From IMG/VR virus record IMGVR_UViG_3300034358_000008, positions 62,001-126,000 of that record: a stretch of 64,000 bases of DNA; one strand, written 5' to 3'. Both the position numbers and the translations under genes were made by a program. This document shows positions 18,377-27,392 of the stretch, piece after piece. This stretch comes from a virus. The notes beneath the pieces were generated by a model. It saw only the letters and a program-made list of their open reading frames with translations. It was not told the origin of the DNA and ran no database searches. Position 1 is the first letter of the stretch, and the number at the start of each line of letters is the position of its first letter.

Positions 18377-19619
18377 ATTTCGTGTAATAGGATTTACACA
18401 TTGCTCTCAAAACAATGTACAAAATTAATCCTGTTCTCGTCGCCGCGATTTGACCAGCATGTCTTGAATTAGTAGCATTCTTAACAATTTGATCACCCAT
18501 GTCACGTAAGGTTAATACACGTGGGTCAGAAGACTTTGGCGCCATTAACAACAATCTTAGTCGAACGATTAGCTCTTTGAGATCGTTTTGTCGAGCTACC
18601 GACTGACGCATTGACTGCATATACTCGAAACAATAGAGTAACGATTCGTCAACAAATTTCGTCAAGTCTTTTGATTTAGGTTGATTGAAATTACGTGCGA
18701 CAAATTCTAATGACTTAATGAGTTGCTCTTCCGGCATTGTGTGCATTGCTGAGTTAATGATCGGAAGTAATTCAGGTCGGATTAGGTTGTCACGGTTAGT
18801 ACACACGCCATGCATGTAAGTCAGGTAAGTACGATAACCATTCACCTTATCCCGCAGTGCCATCTCACCATCGGTGTTAACCATAATGTCCGAAGTAGTA
18901 CGGATAGTGTGGCCAGCGTTGAGAGTAGCGATATAAACGGAGTAGTACTTGTTGATCAGTTCACGGATACGAGTTTGGGTATCGGTTACAATCCGGCGAG
19001 TCCAGTAATCGTAATCAGTACCAGGCTTCTCAGTCAGTACGTCATGATAGATCGATTCCTTAGACATGATGCCATCAGCACGATCCTTGACCAATAGTCC
19101 CCAACTACCAATTGTCTTGATATCGAACTTGTAGTTCAGTGCAGCGAATGAAGCTTCAGCTACTTCACGTCTTGCAGGGTACTTGAAACGTCGTACAAGC
19201 AACGATGTGATGTACTTGTAGTGAAGGACCTGGAATGCGTGGCGGCACGCCTCCTCGCGCGTTCTGAGAGGGATGTCAGATTGCTGCATCAATCGCATAG
19301 CCACATAACCCGGAGTGTAGTTCATCACGTCTGATGCCACTTTCTGGTTCTTAGGGTCTACGCCTTCAGCTCTCTGGAAATCATGTTGCAATAGATCTTC
19401 ATCTACCTTCAGTACGTCATCAAACCAAAGCTCTCGGTCTGTGTCGTAGAAGTAGACAGGGTTCACACCCATAAGCACACCACCAAAGAAGGCAGAGTGA
19501 TCTTCGTTACGGTTCATGAAACGAATCGAGTACTCGATAATCCGTTTGCATAGGGCGGTATCGAACTTGACGTCACGGAAGTGATCATCCATTACCTCCC
19601 GCATTGTTTGCTTAGCCAT
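18375..19619 (-). CDS. Putative late protein of unknown function, 414 aa
   Basis: Minus-strand gene like the other presumed late genes. Mostly helical, Arg/Met rich, beginning MAKQTMREVMDDHFRDVKF and ending with a hydrophobic stretch (TGLILYIVLRAMCKSYY). No enzyme motif seen. The orientation suggests a virion or assembly protein; this is inference. Confidence 0.7.
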   Translation of the reverse strand: MAKQTMREVMDDHFRDVKFDTALCKRIIEYSIRFMNRNEDHSAFFGGVLMGVNPVYFYDTDRELWFDDVLKVDEDLLQHDFQRAEGVDPKNQKVASDVMNYTPGYVAMRLMQQSDIPLRTREEACRHAFQVLHYKYITSLLVRRFKYPARREVAEASFAALNYKFDIKTIGSWGLLVKDRADGIMSKESIYHDVLTEKPGTDYDYWTRRIVTDTQTRIRELINKYYSVYIATLNAGHTIRTTSDIMVNTDGEMALRDKVNGYRTYLTYMHGVCTNRDNLIRPELLPIINSAMHTMPEEQLIKSLEFVARNFNQPKSKDLTKFVDESLLYCFEYMQSMRQSVARQNDLKELIVRLRLLLMAPKSSDPRVLTLRDMGDQIVKNATNSRHAGQIAATRTGLILYIVLRAMCKSYYTK

Positions 19620-19684
19620 GGTTAAAACCTCTTGATTAATCAGATGATTGGGTACAGATGTAATATTAGAAGGTCTTTAAAGAG

Positions 19685-19692
19685 TATATTAC
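19685..19692 (+). promoter_or_regulatory. Early promoter-like box TATATTAC
   Basis: Exact TATATTAC with upstream CTTTAAAGAG, 35 bp before the 19727 gene and in a divergent gap. Confidence 0.7.
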
Positions 19693-19726
19693 AACTGTGT
19701 ATTAACCCAACTTAAAGGATTTTAAA

Positions 19727-20095
19727 ATGGCACATAACACAGTACACTTGTTCATTCAACGTCTCAAGACCGTGTTGCGTGAACGGGATAAAAAGGACAT
19801 GGCTATGCTAGAGTCCCTTCGTGGTATCCGATTTGCTTACCAGGGTTTGTTAGACTACGATAGTGGACTGACGGATGAAAAAGTTCAAGAAGCTATCATG
19901 CAAGCTTTGTTCAAGAACCCTAACATTCTTAAGCTGGATCTCACTGGAGAACTTACACGTCTTTCCAACGAGATCACCATCGATGGCGTAGCTCTGGCTG
20001 GCTCGCCGCTACTCCCTGAAGATCGGATGATCCTAACCGAAGTTGTGCATCAGTGTGATCTGGCAATTAATACGCTTATTCGTTCTATTAACTAA
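19727..20095 (+). CDS. Hypothetical protein, 122 aa
   Basis: First gene of the 19727-23732 operon, with AAAGGATTTTAAA upstream. Mostly helical protein (FIQRLKTVLRERDKKDMAML), with a short beta-like segment near the end. No family recognised. Confidence 0.7.
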   Translation: MAHNTVHLFIQRLKTVLRERDKKDMAMLESLRGIRFAYQGLLDYDSGLTDEKVQEAIMQALFKNPNILKLDLTGELTRLSNEITIDGVALAGSPLLPEDRMILTEVVHQCDLAINTLIRSIN

Positions 20096-20106
20096 AGGAA
20101 TTTGTA

Positions 20107-20409
20107 ATGCTCGTCAAGTCCAAGAACTCCGTACTCGACATGTTCGTTGCGGTCCATCATCTGTACACCAACGTACAAAGCAACAGCACGAAAGAACTCG
20201 GTATCGAAGTAGTGGGTCATTCGTTGGTAATTGAAGATACGCCGTTGCGTACGTCTTTGCATTATCAGGTTGGTCGTGAATCGGATATCATCGTCATACA
20301 GAAGTATGCTCACGCTGATGACGATCACCAGCTGTTGGAAAAGAAGCAATTCAGTTTGCGAGATATGCCTGGTGTAGAAGACTACATCATCGAAGCTTTT
20401 GAACTCTAG
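20107..20409 (+). CDS. Hypothetical protein, 100 aa
   Basis: AAAGGAATTTGTA upstream. Alternating alpha/beta pattern with a His/Asp cluster (KYAHADDDHQLLEKK). Function unknown. Confidence 0.65.
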   Translation: MLVKSKNSVLDMFVAVHHLYTNVQSNSTKELGIEVVGHSLVIEDTPLRTSLHYQVGRESDIIVIQKYAHADDDHQLLEKKQFSLRDMPGVEDYIIEAFEL

Positions 20410-20424
20410 CTAAAGGACTTTAAA

Positions 20425-20544
20425 ATGGACATGCAAGACGATCTCGATAGAGAACCTACCGATGCCGAGGTTGTTCTTGGTGTCGTACTGGTTGTTGTTA
20501 TGGCTGTAGCGGTATGGAAGTTCCTCGATTGGGCTGCTGAATAA
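20425..20544 (+). CDS. Mini membrane protein, 39 aa
   Basis: AAAGGACTTTAAA precedes ATG 20425. Acidic head (MDMQDDLDREPTDAE) and one hydrophobic helix rich in Val (VVLGVVLVVVMAVAVW). Fills an otherwise empty 150-bp gap. The acidic head suggests N-out topology. Function unknown. Confidence 0.6.
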   Translation: MDMQDDLDREPTDAEVVLGVVLVVVMAVAVWKFLDWAAE

Positions 20545-20558
20545 TTACAGGATTTGTT

Positions 20559-20846
20559 ATGAAAGCTAATACTGGTGACAAAGCGTTCTTCTTGTTCATG
20601 GCTGAGATGTTTCATCTCGACCCAGATGACAAATTGGAGCTGGAAGAACACAACTTCTTGCAACGAGCAATGTGCGTAACTCATCTGGAAACCCGGCGTT
20701 CTTTTACAGTGCATCGTCGGGTGTATGGCTGTGAGTTCGACTACATCAATGGTAACGGTAACGTTACAGAACAAATCATCGACGATCCCATTGTAGCTGC
20801 TGAACGTGCAATGGCTTTCCTCAATCGTACAACCGATCAAATCTAA
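20559..20846 (+). CDS. Hypothetical protein, 95 aa
   Basis: AGGATTTGTT before the ATG. Small soluble protein with acidic, helical first half and the segment VHRRVYGCEFDYINGNGN. Function unknown. Confidence 0.65.
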   Translation: MKANTGDKAFFLFMAEMFHLDPDDKLELEEHNFLQRAMCVTHLETRRSFTVHRRVYGCEFDYINGNGNVTEQIIDDPIVAAERAMAFLNRTTDQI

Positions 20847-20857
20847 AGGACGTTCCA

Positions 20858-21109
20858 ATGAACCCGAATGCAATTCCAAAAGAAGCCCATCACGATATCA
20901 TCGAAGACGATAACTACATTCCGCCTGGGATGATCCTCTCCAATACCGATCGGAAGAAGATGCTGGCGCGTGAACACAACCGGGCTTACAACGCCGGTGA
21001 ACTCACCCGGAAAACTGATCTGGTGGACATCGTGCGTGGTGCAGTTAGCCATGCACAGCACTCGCTCGGTCTGCCTGTTACCCAATCTGTACTCAGTAAA
21101 AACCGTTAA
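20858..21109 (+). CDS. Hypothetical protein, 83 aa
   Basis: AAAGGACGTTCCA upstream. Charged helical protein with the stretch RKKMLAREHNRAYNAGEL. No family recognised. Confidence 0.65.
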   Translation: MNPNAIPKEAHHDIIEDDNYIPPGMILSNTDRKKMLAREHNRAYNAGELTRKTDLVDIVRGAVSHAQHSLGLPVTQSVLSKNR

Positions 21110-21137
21110 TCTCATTGGCTATTAAAGGAATTTAATC

Positions 21138-21797
21138 ATGGAAGCTACAGTATCCAAATCTGCTCTGGCTGGCTTTGCTGGTATCAACCTCGACATCTTC
21201 TCCCGTGCGTTCAGGGAGTGCGGTATCGGTGGTCGTTTCTCCAAGTTCCACCTGCTACAGTTCGGGCAATGGTTTCGGCTGATGGAACATGACGTCGAAG
21301 CTAACCTGCGTCTGGGGTTTGTGGTCCATAGCGAAATCAACCGGGACCTGATGGAAGAAATCGATTCCATTAAAGCACTGGCGTTCGGGAAGCAATTCCC
21401 TGAATGGACTACCTATCTGCATACGGCTCAAAAGGTCATTGCCAAGATCGTTCGTCCCGGTGGTCCAGGTAACAAATATTCCACGACTACAGAATCCCCT
21501 GACAGCCGTTACTTCATTCATCCGATCACCCGGAACCTGTTCGTCGCCAACCGGATGTACATTCTGGAGATCAGTCCAGTTGTGGGTCCTGCTCCATACG
21601 TCAGTACTTCAGCAGCATTCGCTTATCTGAAAACACGTAATTCGACTGTTGGTGAAAACGATGTGGTTGAAGTATTCACTGAGTACGATGACGTGATTGT
21701 TGTAATCACCGATAAGGTATCAGGTGGTGTGACTACACACGAGTCTGGTGTAAATGCAGCAACCTTCGAACTGATGTACGGGGAAGCAGTTGAATGA
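21138..21797 (+). CDS. Hypothetical protein, 219 aa
   Basis: AAAGGAATTTAATC upstream. First third is helical (FAGINLDIFSRAFRECGIGG); the last third looks beta-rich (VVEVFTEYDDVIVVITDKV). Overlaps the GNAT gene start by ATGA. Function unknown. Confidence 0.7.
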   Translation: MEATVSKSALAGFAGINLDIFSRAFRECGIGGRFSKFHLLQFGQWFRLMEHDVEANLRLGFVVHSEINRDLMEEIDSIKALAFGKQFPEWTTYLHTAQKVIAKIVRPGGPGNKYSTTTESPDSRYFIHPITRNLFVANRMYILEISPVVGPAPYVSTSAAFAYLKTRNSTVGENDVVEVFTEYDDVIVVITDKVSGGVTTHESGVNAATFELMYGEAVE

Positions 21798-22171
21798 AGT
21801 TGGAAGTACAGGACGTTCCTTACATTGTGATAAAGCAATATCTGGAACAGCATGTCAAAGACGGCCTTCCTGAATGGGAGGCCGCTACTCTGGACATGGA
21901 CACCGTTACGATGTTGTTGACTAGGGGTGCATTCGCTCGAGAGCGTTCAGCTTGGGTAGTAGCATTGGAAGGACATGTGGTAGGTTATGCAGTCGTCGAT
22001 AACAAGATGAAATGTCTGGATCTATTACACCTTTCTCCTGAAGTCAGGGGTAAGGGTCTGAGTAAGTGGTTCCTCCAACACCTCGACATCAAGAATGTCG
22101 TTGTAGACATCCGTAACAAAGTTGCCCTAGCTCTTTACAAGGGTTTGGGTTATGAAATTGAATACGCTTAA
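21794..22171 (+). CDS. GNAT-family acetyltransferase, 125 aa
   Basis: Transfers an acetyl group from acetyl-CoA to an amine, on a small molecule, protein or tRNA. The acetyl-CoA loop is visible as LHLSPEVRGKGLSKWFLQHL (the R/Q-x-x-G-x-G/A pattern as RGKGLS). The typical C-terminal motif follows (NKVALALYKGLGYEIEY). At 125 residues it is a minimal GNAT. Coupled by ATGA to the preceding 219-residue protein, which could be its partner or substrate. The acceptor is not readable. Confidence 0.85.
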   Translation: MKLEVQDVPYIVIKQYLEQHVKDGLPEWEAATLDMDTVTMLLTRGAFARERSAWVVALEGHVVGYAVVDNKMKCLDLLHLSPEVRGKGLSKWFLQHLDIKNVVVDIRNKVALALYKGLGYEIEYA

Positions 22172-22182
22172 AGGAATTTGAA

Positions 22183-22521
22183 ATGTTAAGATTCATGCCG
22201 TCGCCTGTGTTTCGCTTCAACGAGCAGTTATTGGTGTTGATGACCTATGAAGGCGGTCGTAACGTGGACCCACGCAAACGGGTGTTCGTGAACTCGATTG
22301 AGGACGGGCTAGCCTTTCACACCATGGCGCGTTTTCATGAGGTCACTATCCGACTTATTGAGAGTGGTATTGCTCGGGTTATTTACACCGACAACGCCGC
22401 CCGCGATGCAGTCATTGTTCATAAAGACTACGACCGGAAAGACATTCAGGAAATCGCCGAGGATATCGTCGGTTATCTGGAAGATCGTTTTGATCCAGCT
22501 GCTACTGAAGAGGTGGTGTAA
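22183..22521 (+). CDS. Hypothetical protein, 112 aa
   Basis: AAAGGAATTTGAA upstream. Alpha/beta pattern with acidic C-terminal helix (YLEDRFDPAATEEV). Coupled by TAATG to the next gene. Function unknown. Confidence 0.65.
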   Translation: MLRFMPSPVFRFNEQLLVLMTYEGGRNVDPRKRVFVNSIEDGLAFHTMARFHEVTIRLIESGIARVIYTDNAARDAVIVHKDYDRKDIQEIAEDIVGYLEDRFDPAATEEVV

Positions 22522-23012
22522 TGGGCAAGATCATTCTGCGTGGTATGACGAGTGCAATCAATGATGTTCTGGAAGAAGTGAATATTCTACTGGAACCCCG
22601 TGACTACAATCTGACCAGTTACTTCATCGGTAACAGCATCAGCTTTATCCGCGTCGGTATGATCCGTACCGTTCAACTCCGTTCTCATTCCGGGCACCGG
22701 GTAATGGTTACTCTCAACCTGCCTTCTATGGAACTGAAAATCCCATTCGATAAACCTACCGGTCTTAAGGAAGCTGCGATTTATATCGCGGATAGTTTCC
22801 TGCCACGCATACTGACTCTACCTGAGCGTGACGCCATTTACGAGGAGCGTTGTGAACGGATGGAGCAGGAAGCGATCAAGAACGAAGTGATGTATCCACA
22901 CGTAATGCGTCTTCTGCGGATGCCGGGTGAAACGAACGACGATCGTCACAAGGCTCTGGACTTCCGTGGCGTTCCTCGCTTCGGCCAAGAAATCAATACT
23001 CAAGAGGTTTAA
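22521..23012 (+). CDS. Hypothetical protein, 163 aa
   Basis: Starts by TAATG overlap. Beta-rich middle (SISFIRVGMIRTVQL) and a charged helical C-terminal part (ERCERMEQEAIKNEVM). No family recognised. Confidence 0.65.
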   Translation: MGKIILRGMTSAINDVLEEVNILLEPRDYNLTSYFIGNSISFIRVGMIRTVQLRSHSGHRVMVTLNLPSMELKIPFDKPTGLKEAAIYIADSFLPRILTLPERDAIYEERCERMEQEAIKNEVMYPHVMRLLRMPGETNDDRHKALDFRGVPRFGQEINTQEV

Positions 23013-23018
23013 ATAATC

Positions 23019-23732
23019 ATGGCACTGAATATTAGTGGTTCCGTTGTAATGGCTGAAGTAATGGCATTCAATGACCGCCTTACTAAAGCAGCTAAATCCG
23101 TAGACATCAGTGGTATGGATGTTTACCACACCATCAACACGAACATCGGTAACCAGTGTCTGGCTTATTCTTTGGATAAGCGCCGGGTTGAAGTAAGTGT
23201 GCAACATACTGACATGATGTTGACTTACTATCTCGATCGCGTTCAGGTGTTGGATTCTACATTCCCGCAACGTGAGATGGATGCCCAGGTAAATGGTGCA
23301 TTGCGCTGGTTGTTGGGTATGCCGATTTGCCTTGATCCATTGCCGCAAGAAACCATCCGCATCGAAAGTCCAGAAGACGGTAAAGACTACAGCACTGTAG
23401 ATCTGGTTGTTCAGATCAACTCCAGTTTCGAAGTCAGTAAGCTGTACGCTGAAGTGAAAGAGAAAGGCTGGGTCTATCAGCAGGATATGGGTGGCCCATT
23501 GAAAATGGTTGGTACTATTGCCAAACATCAGCTTTGGGTAATGCCTCAAATTCACACCATCAACGGTGTGAAGGTTTTGTACATTCAACCGACCAGTGCT
23601 TTCGTTCACTGGGATATGGTTGAGGAATGGGTTAAGCAACGTGTGCCTGAAGACACTCCAATGTTGAGTGAGCCAGGGCGCATGATCTGTGAAATCCGTG
23701 ACATCGCTGACAGCCGTAAAGAAGCCGCGTAA
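23019..23732 (+). CDS. Hypothetical protein, 237 aa
   Basis: Last gene of the operon before a strong terminator. Begins MALNISGSVVMAEVMAF. Mixed alpha/beta with no motif recognised. Codon use is somewhat GC-richer than that of its smaller neighbours. Confidence 0.7.
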   Translation: MALNISGSVVMAEVMAFNDRLTKAAKSVDISGMDVYHTINTNIGNQCLAYSLDKRRVEVSVQHTDMMLTYYLDRVQVLDSTFPQREMDAQVNGALRWLLGMPICLDPLPQETIRIESPEDGKDYSTVDLVVQINSSFEVSKLYAEVKEKGWVYQQDMGGPLKMVGTIAKHQLWVMPQIHTINGVKVLYIQPTSAFVHWDMVEEWVKQRVPEDTPMLSEPGRMICEIRDIADSRKEAA

Positions 23733-23737
23733 TATAG

Positions 23738-23780
23738 CCCCCTCCGTAATGGAGGGGGTTACTCTTTCTTTTTTTCTTTT
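23738..23780 (+). terminator. Terminator
   Basis: Arms CCCCCTCC/GGAGGGGG (23738-23758) with a GTAAT loop, followed by a T-rich run. Confidence 0.9.
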
Positions 23781-23818
23781 ATCTTGTGTATCCAATAACT
23801 TTATCGAGGTCTGTAGCT

Positions 23819-24634
23819 ATGAGTTGTTGCAACCCTAGAGGAGTCCCAGATTCAGACATTCCGTTTGAACATCTAGGATGTCCTTGTGACACTTGGTCTC
23901 ACCTGAAAGATATGTTCGTCTATTTAAAAGATGAACGTGCTGGTGGAGTACCATGCAAACCTGAACAATTCAAAGTTCAGTGGACCGGTATCGATGCAAT
24001 GACTTATATGTTCGTTGTGACCGATAACATTACTGGCGAGATAATCGAATACAGCGTGACTAAGGAATTCACCAAGGAATCTCCTGAGCAAGCGTTTGAG
24101 CGCGATTGGCGCTTCAGAGAACTCGTGTATAACCGTGGCGTTAATCGTGCCATGGAGGACCTCCTAGAGGCCATGGAAGAAACGAATACGACTACATTGT
24201 ACAAGCTGTCCCGTGTACCAATGAAGTCACATGTAATTCACAAACCAATACAAGAAGATCTGGGGGTTATCGTATTCCAAACCGATTACCTACCAACATT
24301 CCGTCATGCTGAACCGATGACGAAAGATCAATGGAATGATTTCTATAGCGACATGCCTATCCAACTCCCCGATATCGTTTCGAAAGTGGCCTATGGTACG
24401 GATGTACTGTTGAAGCGCTTCCGTAAGATCGGGGTTAAGTTCCTTCGCATCGAACACGAAGAACTAGAAGATCTGAAACGGTTCACGATTGTAGGGGTAG
24501 CCTACCGTGACCACTCCACTGATACTGAGGTACGCATCCGCTATCAGGAGATGGATTTGGATAACCCAATCCTTCGCGCATACCACACGTACTTTACTAC
24601 GAAAGGACCACAGAATGGCTTTTTCAATTGCTGA
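23819..24634 (+). CDS. Hypothetical protein, 271 aa
   Basis: ATG 23819 has GAGGT eight bases upstream. The N-terminus is Cys-rich (MSCCNPRGVPD...GCPCD), possibly a zinc site. The rest is alpha/beta with several acidic helices. Overlaps the next gene by 20 bases. Function unknown. Confidence 0.7.
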   Translation: MSCCNPRGVPDSDIPFEHLGCPCDTWSHLKDMFVYLKDERAGGVPCKPEQFKVQWTGIDAMTYMFVVTDNITGEIIEYSVTKEFTKESPEQAFERDWRFRELVYNRGVNRAMEDLLEAMEETNTTTLYKLSRVPMKSHVIHKPIQEDLGVIVFQTDYLPTFRHAEPMTKDQWNDFYSDMPIQLPDIVSKVAYGTDVLLKRFRKIGVKFLRIEHEELEDLKRFTIVGVAYRDHSTDTEVRIRYQEMDLDNPILRAYHTYFTTKGPQNGFFNC

Positions 24635-24974
24635 CAAATTCGAGTATGACCTAGCTGCTGTAGCTACTGCTAAAATGCTTCCCTTGACTGTAATGAAGCG
24701 TTTGGTTATGAAGCTATTTAACATGGCTCCGTTTGCTACGATCCCAGACAAGATCTTCTTTGTTGAAGAATCTAAAGCATTTACTCCAGTCGTCAACGAC
24801 AAAGGTGAAACCCTTGATACAGTACGTACACAACGTTTGCTGTTGAATGGGGAAGACTCCGTTATTATCGGTTTGCGTCCAGGTGAAGGTACAGATGCCG
24901 CTTCGGTGACGACCTATATCTTCAAAGCTCAACCCGGTGTGTATGACTTGAGTGTGTGGCTCCCCGCAGCGTAA
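24615..24974 (+). CDS. Hypothetical protein, 119 aa
   Basis: ATG 24615 follows AAAGGA by about eight bases and lies inside the end of the previous gene. Begins MAFSIADKFEYDLAAVATAK. Beta-rich second half (SVTTYIFKAQPGVYDLSVWL). No family recognised. Confidence 0.7.
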   Translation: MAFSIADKFEYDLAAVATAKMLPLTVMKRLVMKLFNMAPFATIPDKIFFVEESKAFTPVVNDKGETLDTVRTQRLLLNGEDSVIIGLRPGEGTDAASVTTYIFKAQPGVYDLSVWLPAA

Positions 24975-24980
24975 TAATAG

Positions 24981-25010
24981 CCCCTACCTTCGGGTAGGGG
25001 TTTATGCCGT
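24981..25010 (+). terminator. Terminator with TTCG loop
   Basis: Perfect arms CCCCTACC/GGTAGGGG (24981-25000) around TTCG, followed by TTTATGCCG. Confidence 0.85.
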
Positions 25011-25032
25011 TCAATACAATTTATTTCAAATT

Positions 25033-25040
25033 TATATCAT
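25033..25040 (+). promoter_or_regulatory. Early promoter-like box TATATCAT
   Basis: TATATCAT with upstream TTATTTCAAATT, nearly identical to the boxes at 50465 and 63195. It lies 30 bp before the 25071 gene, right after a terminator. Confidence 0.75.
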
Positions 25041-25070
25041 GGTTGGGTAATCTTGATCAACGAGGCTAAC

Positions 25071-25385
25071 ATGAAGGTAGGTCAGAATGTAAAAGATAAA
25101 TCTTACCTAGGGTATCGAGAAGGCCTTCTGTATGGACACGATATGGTTATCCACCATTTGATTTCTAGTCGTAAGTGCGCCTTACATTACCGTGATAAAC
25201 GTGCAGTTGAGTGCGGTCCTTATATCGGTGAGTCATTCCGGGAAGCCGATCGTGCAAACGGGTTGTCTAAATTCGTCCGTGAGAGTAATACGTGTAGCGA
25301 TGTCGAACTCAGATATGTATCCGATGCTAAAGCTAATGCTCATACACGTGGCAGACATGAACTAATAGACCTAGGTAGGAATTAA
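25071..25385 (+). CDS. Arg/His-rich hypothetical protein, 104 aa
   Basis: GAGG is five bases before ATG 25071. Leads an operon of small basic proteins. The end contains ANAHTRGRHELIDLG, resembling the RGRHE string in the last operon protein (27941). Function unknown. Confidence 0.65.
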   Translation: MKVGQNVKDKSYLGYREGLLYGHDMVIHHLISSRKCALHYRDKRAVECGPYIGESFREADRANGLSKFVRESNTCSDVELRYVSDAKANAHTRGRHELIDLGRN

Positions 25386-25386
25386 C

Positions 25387-25650
25387 ATGGTCGAAAAGAT
25401 CAGACTCTACATGGGTGTGCGTAGTGGCGTTATCTGGTACAGCGATAGTGAGCAACGTAAAAACGGTGGGTCACGGGGACTAGATAAAGTCTACGGATGG
25501 CGTGGACTTGAACACGCAAATCGTGAAACTGCATCAGACGACTACTACGTTAACGCTAGTAGACGAGAACGATTTTACGAGGGAGTTGATCAAAATCAAG
25601 CTCGACGAAATGGCCCCCATCGCGATAGACAGGAATGTGAATTCTCATGA
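25387..25650 (+). CDS. Arg-rich hypothetical protein, 87 aa
   Basis: AGGAATTAAC before the ATG. Strongly Arg/Asn/Asp rich in the second half (NASRRERFYEGVDQNQARR), probably flexible. Overlaps the next start by ATGA. Function unknown. Confidence 0.6.
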   Translation: MVEKIRLYMGVRSGVIWYSDSEQRKNGGSRGLDKVYGWRGLEHANRETASDDYYVNASRRERFYEGVDQNQARRNGPHRDRQECEFS

Positions 25651-25850
25651 TTAGTAAAGGTAAATTCCGACATCTGCGTGAGTTGTATGGTTACAATGAT
25701 TTCGTGATGTATAAAGATCTTAAGACTGGTTTCTCCACAGGTTATCATCGTGGGAAGGTCTATCACAACATGTATCCGATTAGCGGTGGTGGTCCAGCAT
25801 TCGACTGCACCGGTGTAAACGTAACTCTTAATTATCGAGTAGAGGTGTAA
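25647..25850 (+). CDS. SKGK-motif protein, 67 aa
   Basis: Opens MISKGKFRHLRELYGYND. The SKGK-x-[RK]-[HFY]-L start is shared with the proteins at 7962, 26608, 26855 and 27370, while the rest differs. The LYGxxD string after the motif recurs in the 27370 protein. Function unknown. Confidence 0.65.
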   Translation: MISKGKFRHLRELYGYNDFVMYKDLKTGFSTGYHRGKVYHNMYPISGGGPAFDCTGVNVTLNYRVEV

Positions 25851-25851
25851 C

Positions 25852-26067
25852 ATGGCTAAGCGTAATAACTTCAAACGTATCCGTAAGATTGCTGACATCA
25901 CTGAACACAACCGCAAGTATGCTTTGCTTCAGGCTGAACAGAATAGTCCTGAAGCTCTGGAACATAAGGTCAGTGAGTTACATGGTGCAATGCGTATCCT
26001 TCCAGCTGAGTCTCCACCAAAACAACCTGCACCTTCGCTGGGTGAACTCTTCAGCTTCTGCAAGTAA
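25852..26067 (+). CDS. Basic hypothetical protein, 71 aa
   Basis: GAGGTGTAAC upstream. Basic N-terminus (MAKRNNFKRIRKI) and a Pro-rich end finishing SLGELFSFCK, somewhat like TLGELLRES in the 3632 protein. Function unknown. Confidence 0.6.
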   Translation: MAKRNNFKRIRKIADITEHNRKYALLQAEQNSPEALEHKVSELHGAMRILPAESPPKQPAPSLGELFSFCK

Positions 26068-26077
26068 GGATTGAACC

Positions 26078-26266
26078 ATGTTCTGGATAATCTTGGGTAT
26101 CATTTGTCTGACATGCGGTATCCTTCTCGCAACGAGTACGTTTGTATTAAGTAGTTCGAATAACAACTTCAGTACGAAAGATCGGATCGAACTGTATACC
26201 CTTTCGCTGCTGCTTTATGTCGGGGGCATCTATGGCATCATCAGTAACGTCTGTCCGGGGACTTAA
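26078..26266 (+). CDS. Two-helix membrane protein, 62 aa
   Basis: AGGATTGAACC upstream. Hydrophobic segments at about residues 2-25 and 39-58, joined by a short polar loop. Overlaps the next gene by 35 bases. Function unknown. Confidence 0.6.
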   Translation: MFWIILGIICLTCGILLATSTFVLSSSNNNFSTKDRIELYTLSLLLYVGGIYGIISNVCPGT

Positions 26267-26615
26267 CAAAGGGAATAGACGGTATAAGAACCGTTGCTAT
26301 GAGCAACCGCGTGTTGCCTCTAACGGCATGGGTTGTGAGTGGACACATAACTACTTCCGTGATGAATGGACCTCGCGATTAGATCCACCCGATTCCTCTC
26401 GACGTACTGAAGCTGATGGCCATGAGGAAACTCCTGAGGCTCACCGGACCGGAGTGGATTTCTGGGGTAGGGCAGGTCTACGTGATGGTCAGGGTGCCTG
26501 TCTATTCATAGGTGCGTTTGAGGTTAGCGCTATACGCGATAACGATTGGCACCGTAAACGTTCTGAAGATTGCATTAACCCACCTGACGATGATGAGGAT
26601 TGGATAGATGATTAG
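26232..26615 (+). CDS. Arg/Asp-rich hypothetical protein, 127 aa
   Basis: GGGGG lies about five bases before ATG 26232; ATG 26217 is possible. Very rich in Arg, Asp, Trp and Cys, with IRDNDWHRKRSEDC near the end resembling ARDNQCQRGRHE of the 27941 protein. The C-terminus is a string of acidic residues. Function unknown. Confidence 0.55.
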   Translation: MASSVTSVRGLNKGNRRYKNRCYEQPRVASNGMGCEWTHNYFRDEWTSRLDPPDSSRRTEADGHEETPEAHRTGVDFWGRAGLRDGQGACLFIGAFEVSAIRDNDWHRKRSEDCINPPDDDEDWIDD

Positions 26616-26877
26616 CAAAGGTAAGCGTAGGTTTCTGGTTCGACTTAACCTCCTGACGGTGTTGTGCGCTCAGCACCGGAAAGATGGTCAGATCGATTTA
26701 TTTGGTTGGGCTAAGTTGGCAGCTTTGAAACCTCGGTTGCGCTATCGGACTACTACCCCTAGAAAACCTTGGGTAATGCCAACGCTGGCTACACCAGAAA
26801 CGCATGCAAAACTCAGAGAGATCCAGAACAACATAATGGCGAGGTACCGATCTAATGTCGAAAATATCCAAGGGTAA
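26608..26877 (+). CDS. SKGK-motif protein, 89 aa
   Basis: Opens MISKGKRRFLVRLNLL, the second SKGK member in this operon. The remainder is basic and helical. Overlaps both neighbours. Function unknown. Confidence 0.65.
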   Translation: MISKGKRRFLVRLNLLTVLCAQHRKDGQIDLFGWAKLAALKPRLRYRTTTPRKPWVMPTLATPETHAKLREIQNNIMARYRSNVENIQG

Positions 26878-27187
26878 GCGACGCTATCTATTACGGATGT
26901 ATCGTAGTTGGGTAGAGCTTCGAAGGCTCCGTGAGATATTCGGTCACCCTATTCTCAATCATGAATTTTTGAGTATCATGAATAAACGCTGGGTCGATTT
27001 AATGAGTCAGTGGCGCATGAATAGTCAAAAGCTCCTTGATGGTCTGGGTGCACCGGAGTCGTATATGGTGGCTACTCTACCAATGCGTCGTCAACGTGTT
27101 ATCGAAATAAACAAGAGCACTGGGTTACCACGCGGTGGATTACCCATGGTTACGTTGTTCACCGAGAAAGGACCAGTCAATGACTAA
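26855..27187 (+). CDS. SKGK-motif protein, 110 aa
   Basis: Opens MSKISKGKRRYLLRMYRSW. Basic helical N-terminal half; later sequence unrelated to the other members. GAGGT lies about nine bases upstream. Function unknown. Confidence 0.65.
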   Translation: MSKISKGKRRYLLRMYRSWVELRRLREIFGHPILNHEFLSIMNKRWVDLMSQWRMNSQKLLDGLGAPESYMVATLPMRRQRVIEINKSTGLPRGGLPMVTLFTEKGPVND

Positions 27188-27392
27188 TCTTCCAGCAGTT
27201 ATCCCACCATCATTTCACATACCCCTGGTATCGCCATATGGATCGACTGCACAAATGGTCCGTAATACCATGGCTAGGGTGTATGCTGGTATTATGTTAA
27301 TGGGTGTGACTCCAGGGGTAGCTCCAGAAGACCTTCCAAAGCATCGTAAGCTCATTGAGGACGTTCTGCATGTCACGAGTAAGCAAGGGTAA
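27180..27392 (+). CDS. Hypothetical protein, 70 aa
   Basis: AAAGGA precedes ATG 27180 by eight bases. Pro-rich start (LPAVIPPSFHIPLVSP), then a moderately hydrophobic helix (MARVYAGIMLMGVTPGVA). Overlaps both neighbours. Function unknown. Confidence 0.6.
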   Translation: MTNLPAVIPPSFHIPLVSPYGSTAQMVRNTMARVYAGIMLMGVTPGVAPEDLPKHRKLIEDVLHVTSKQG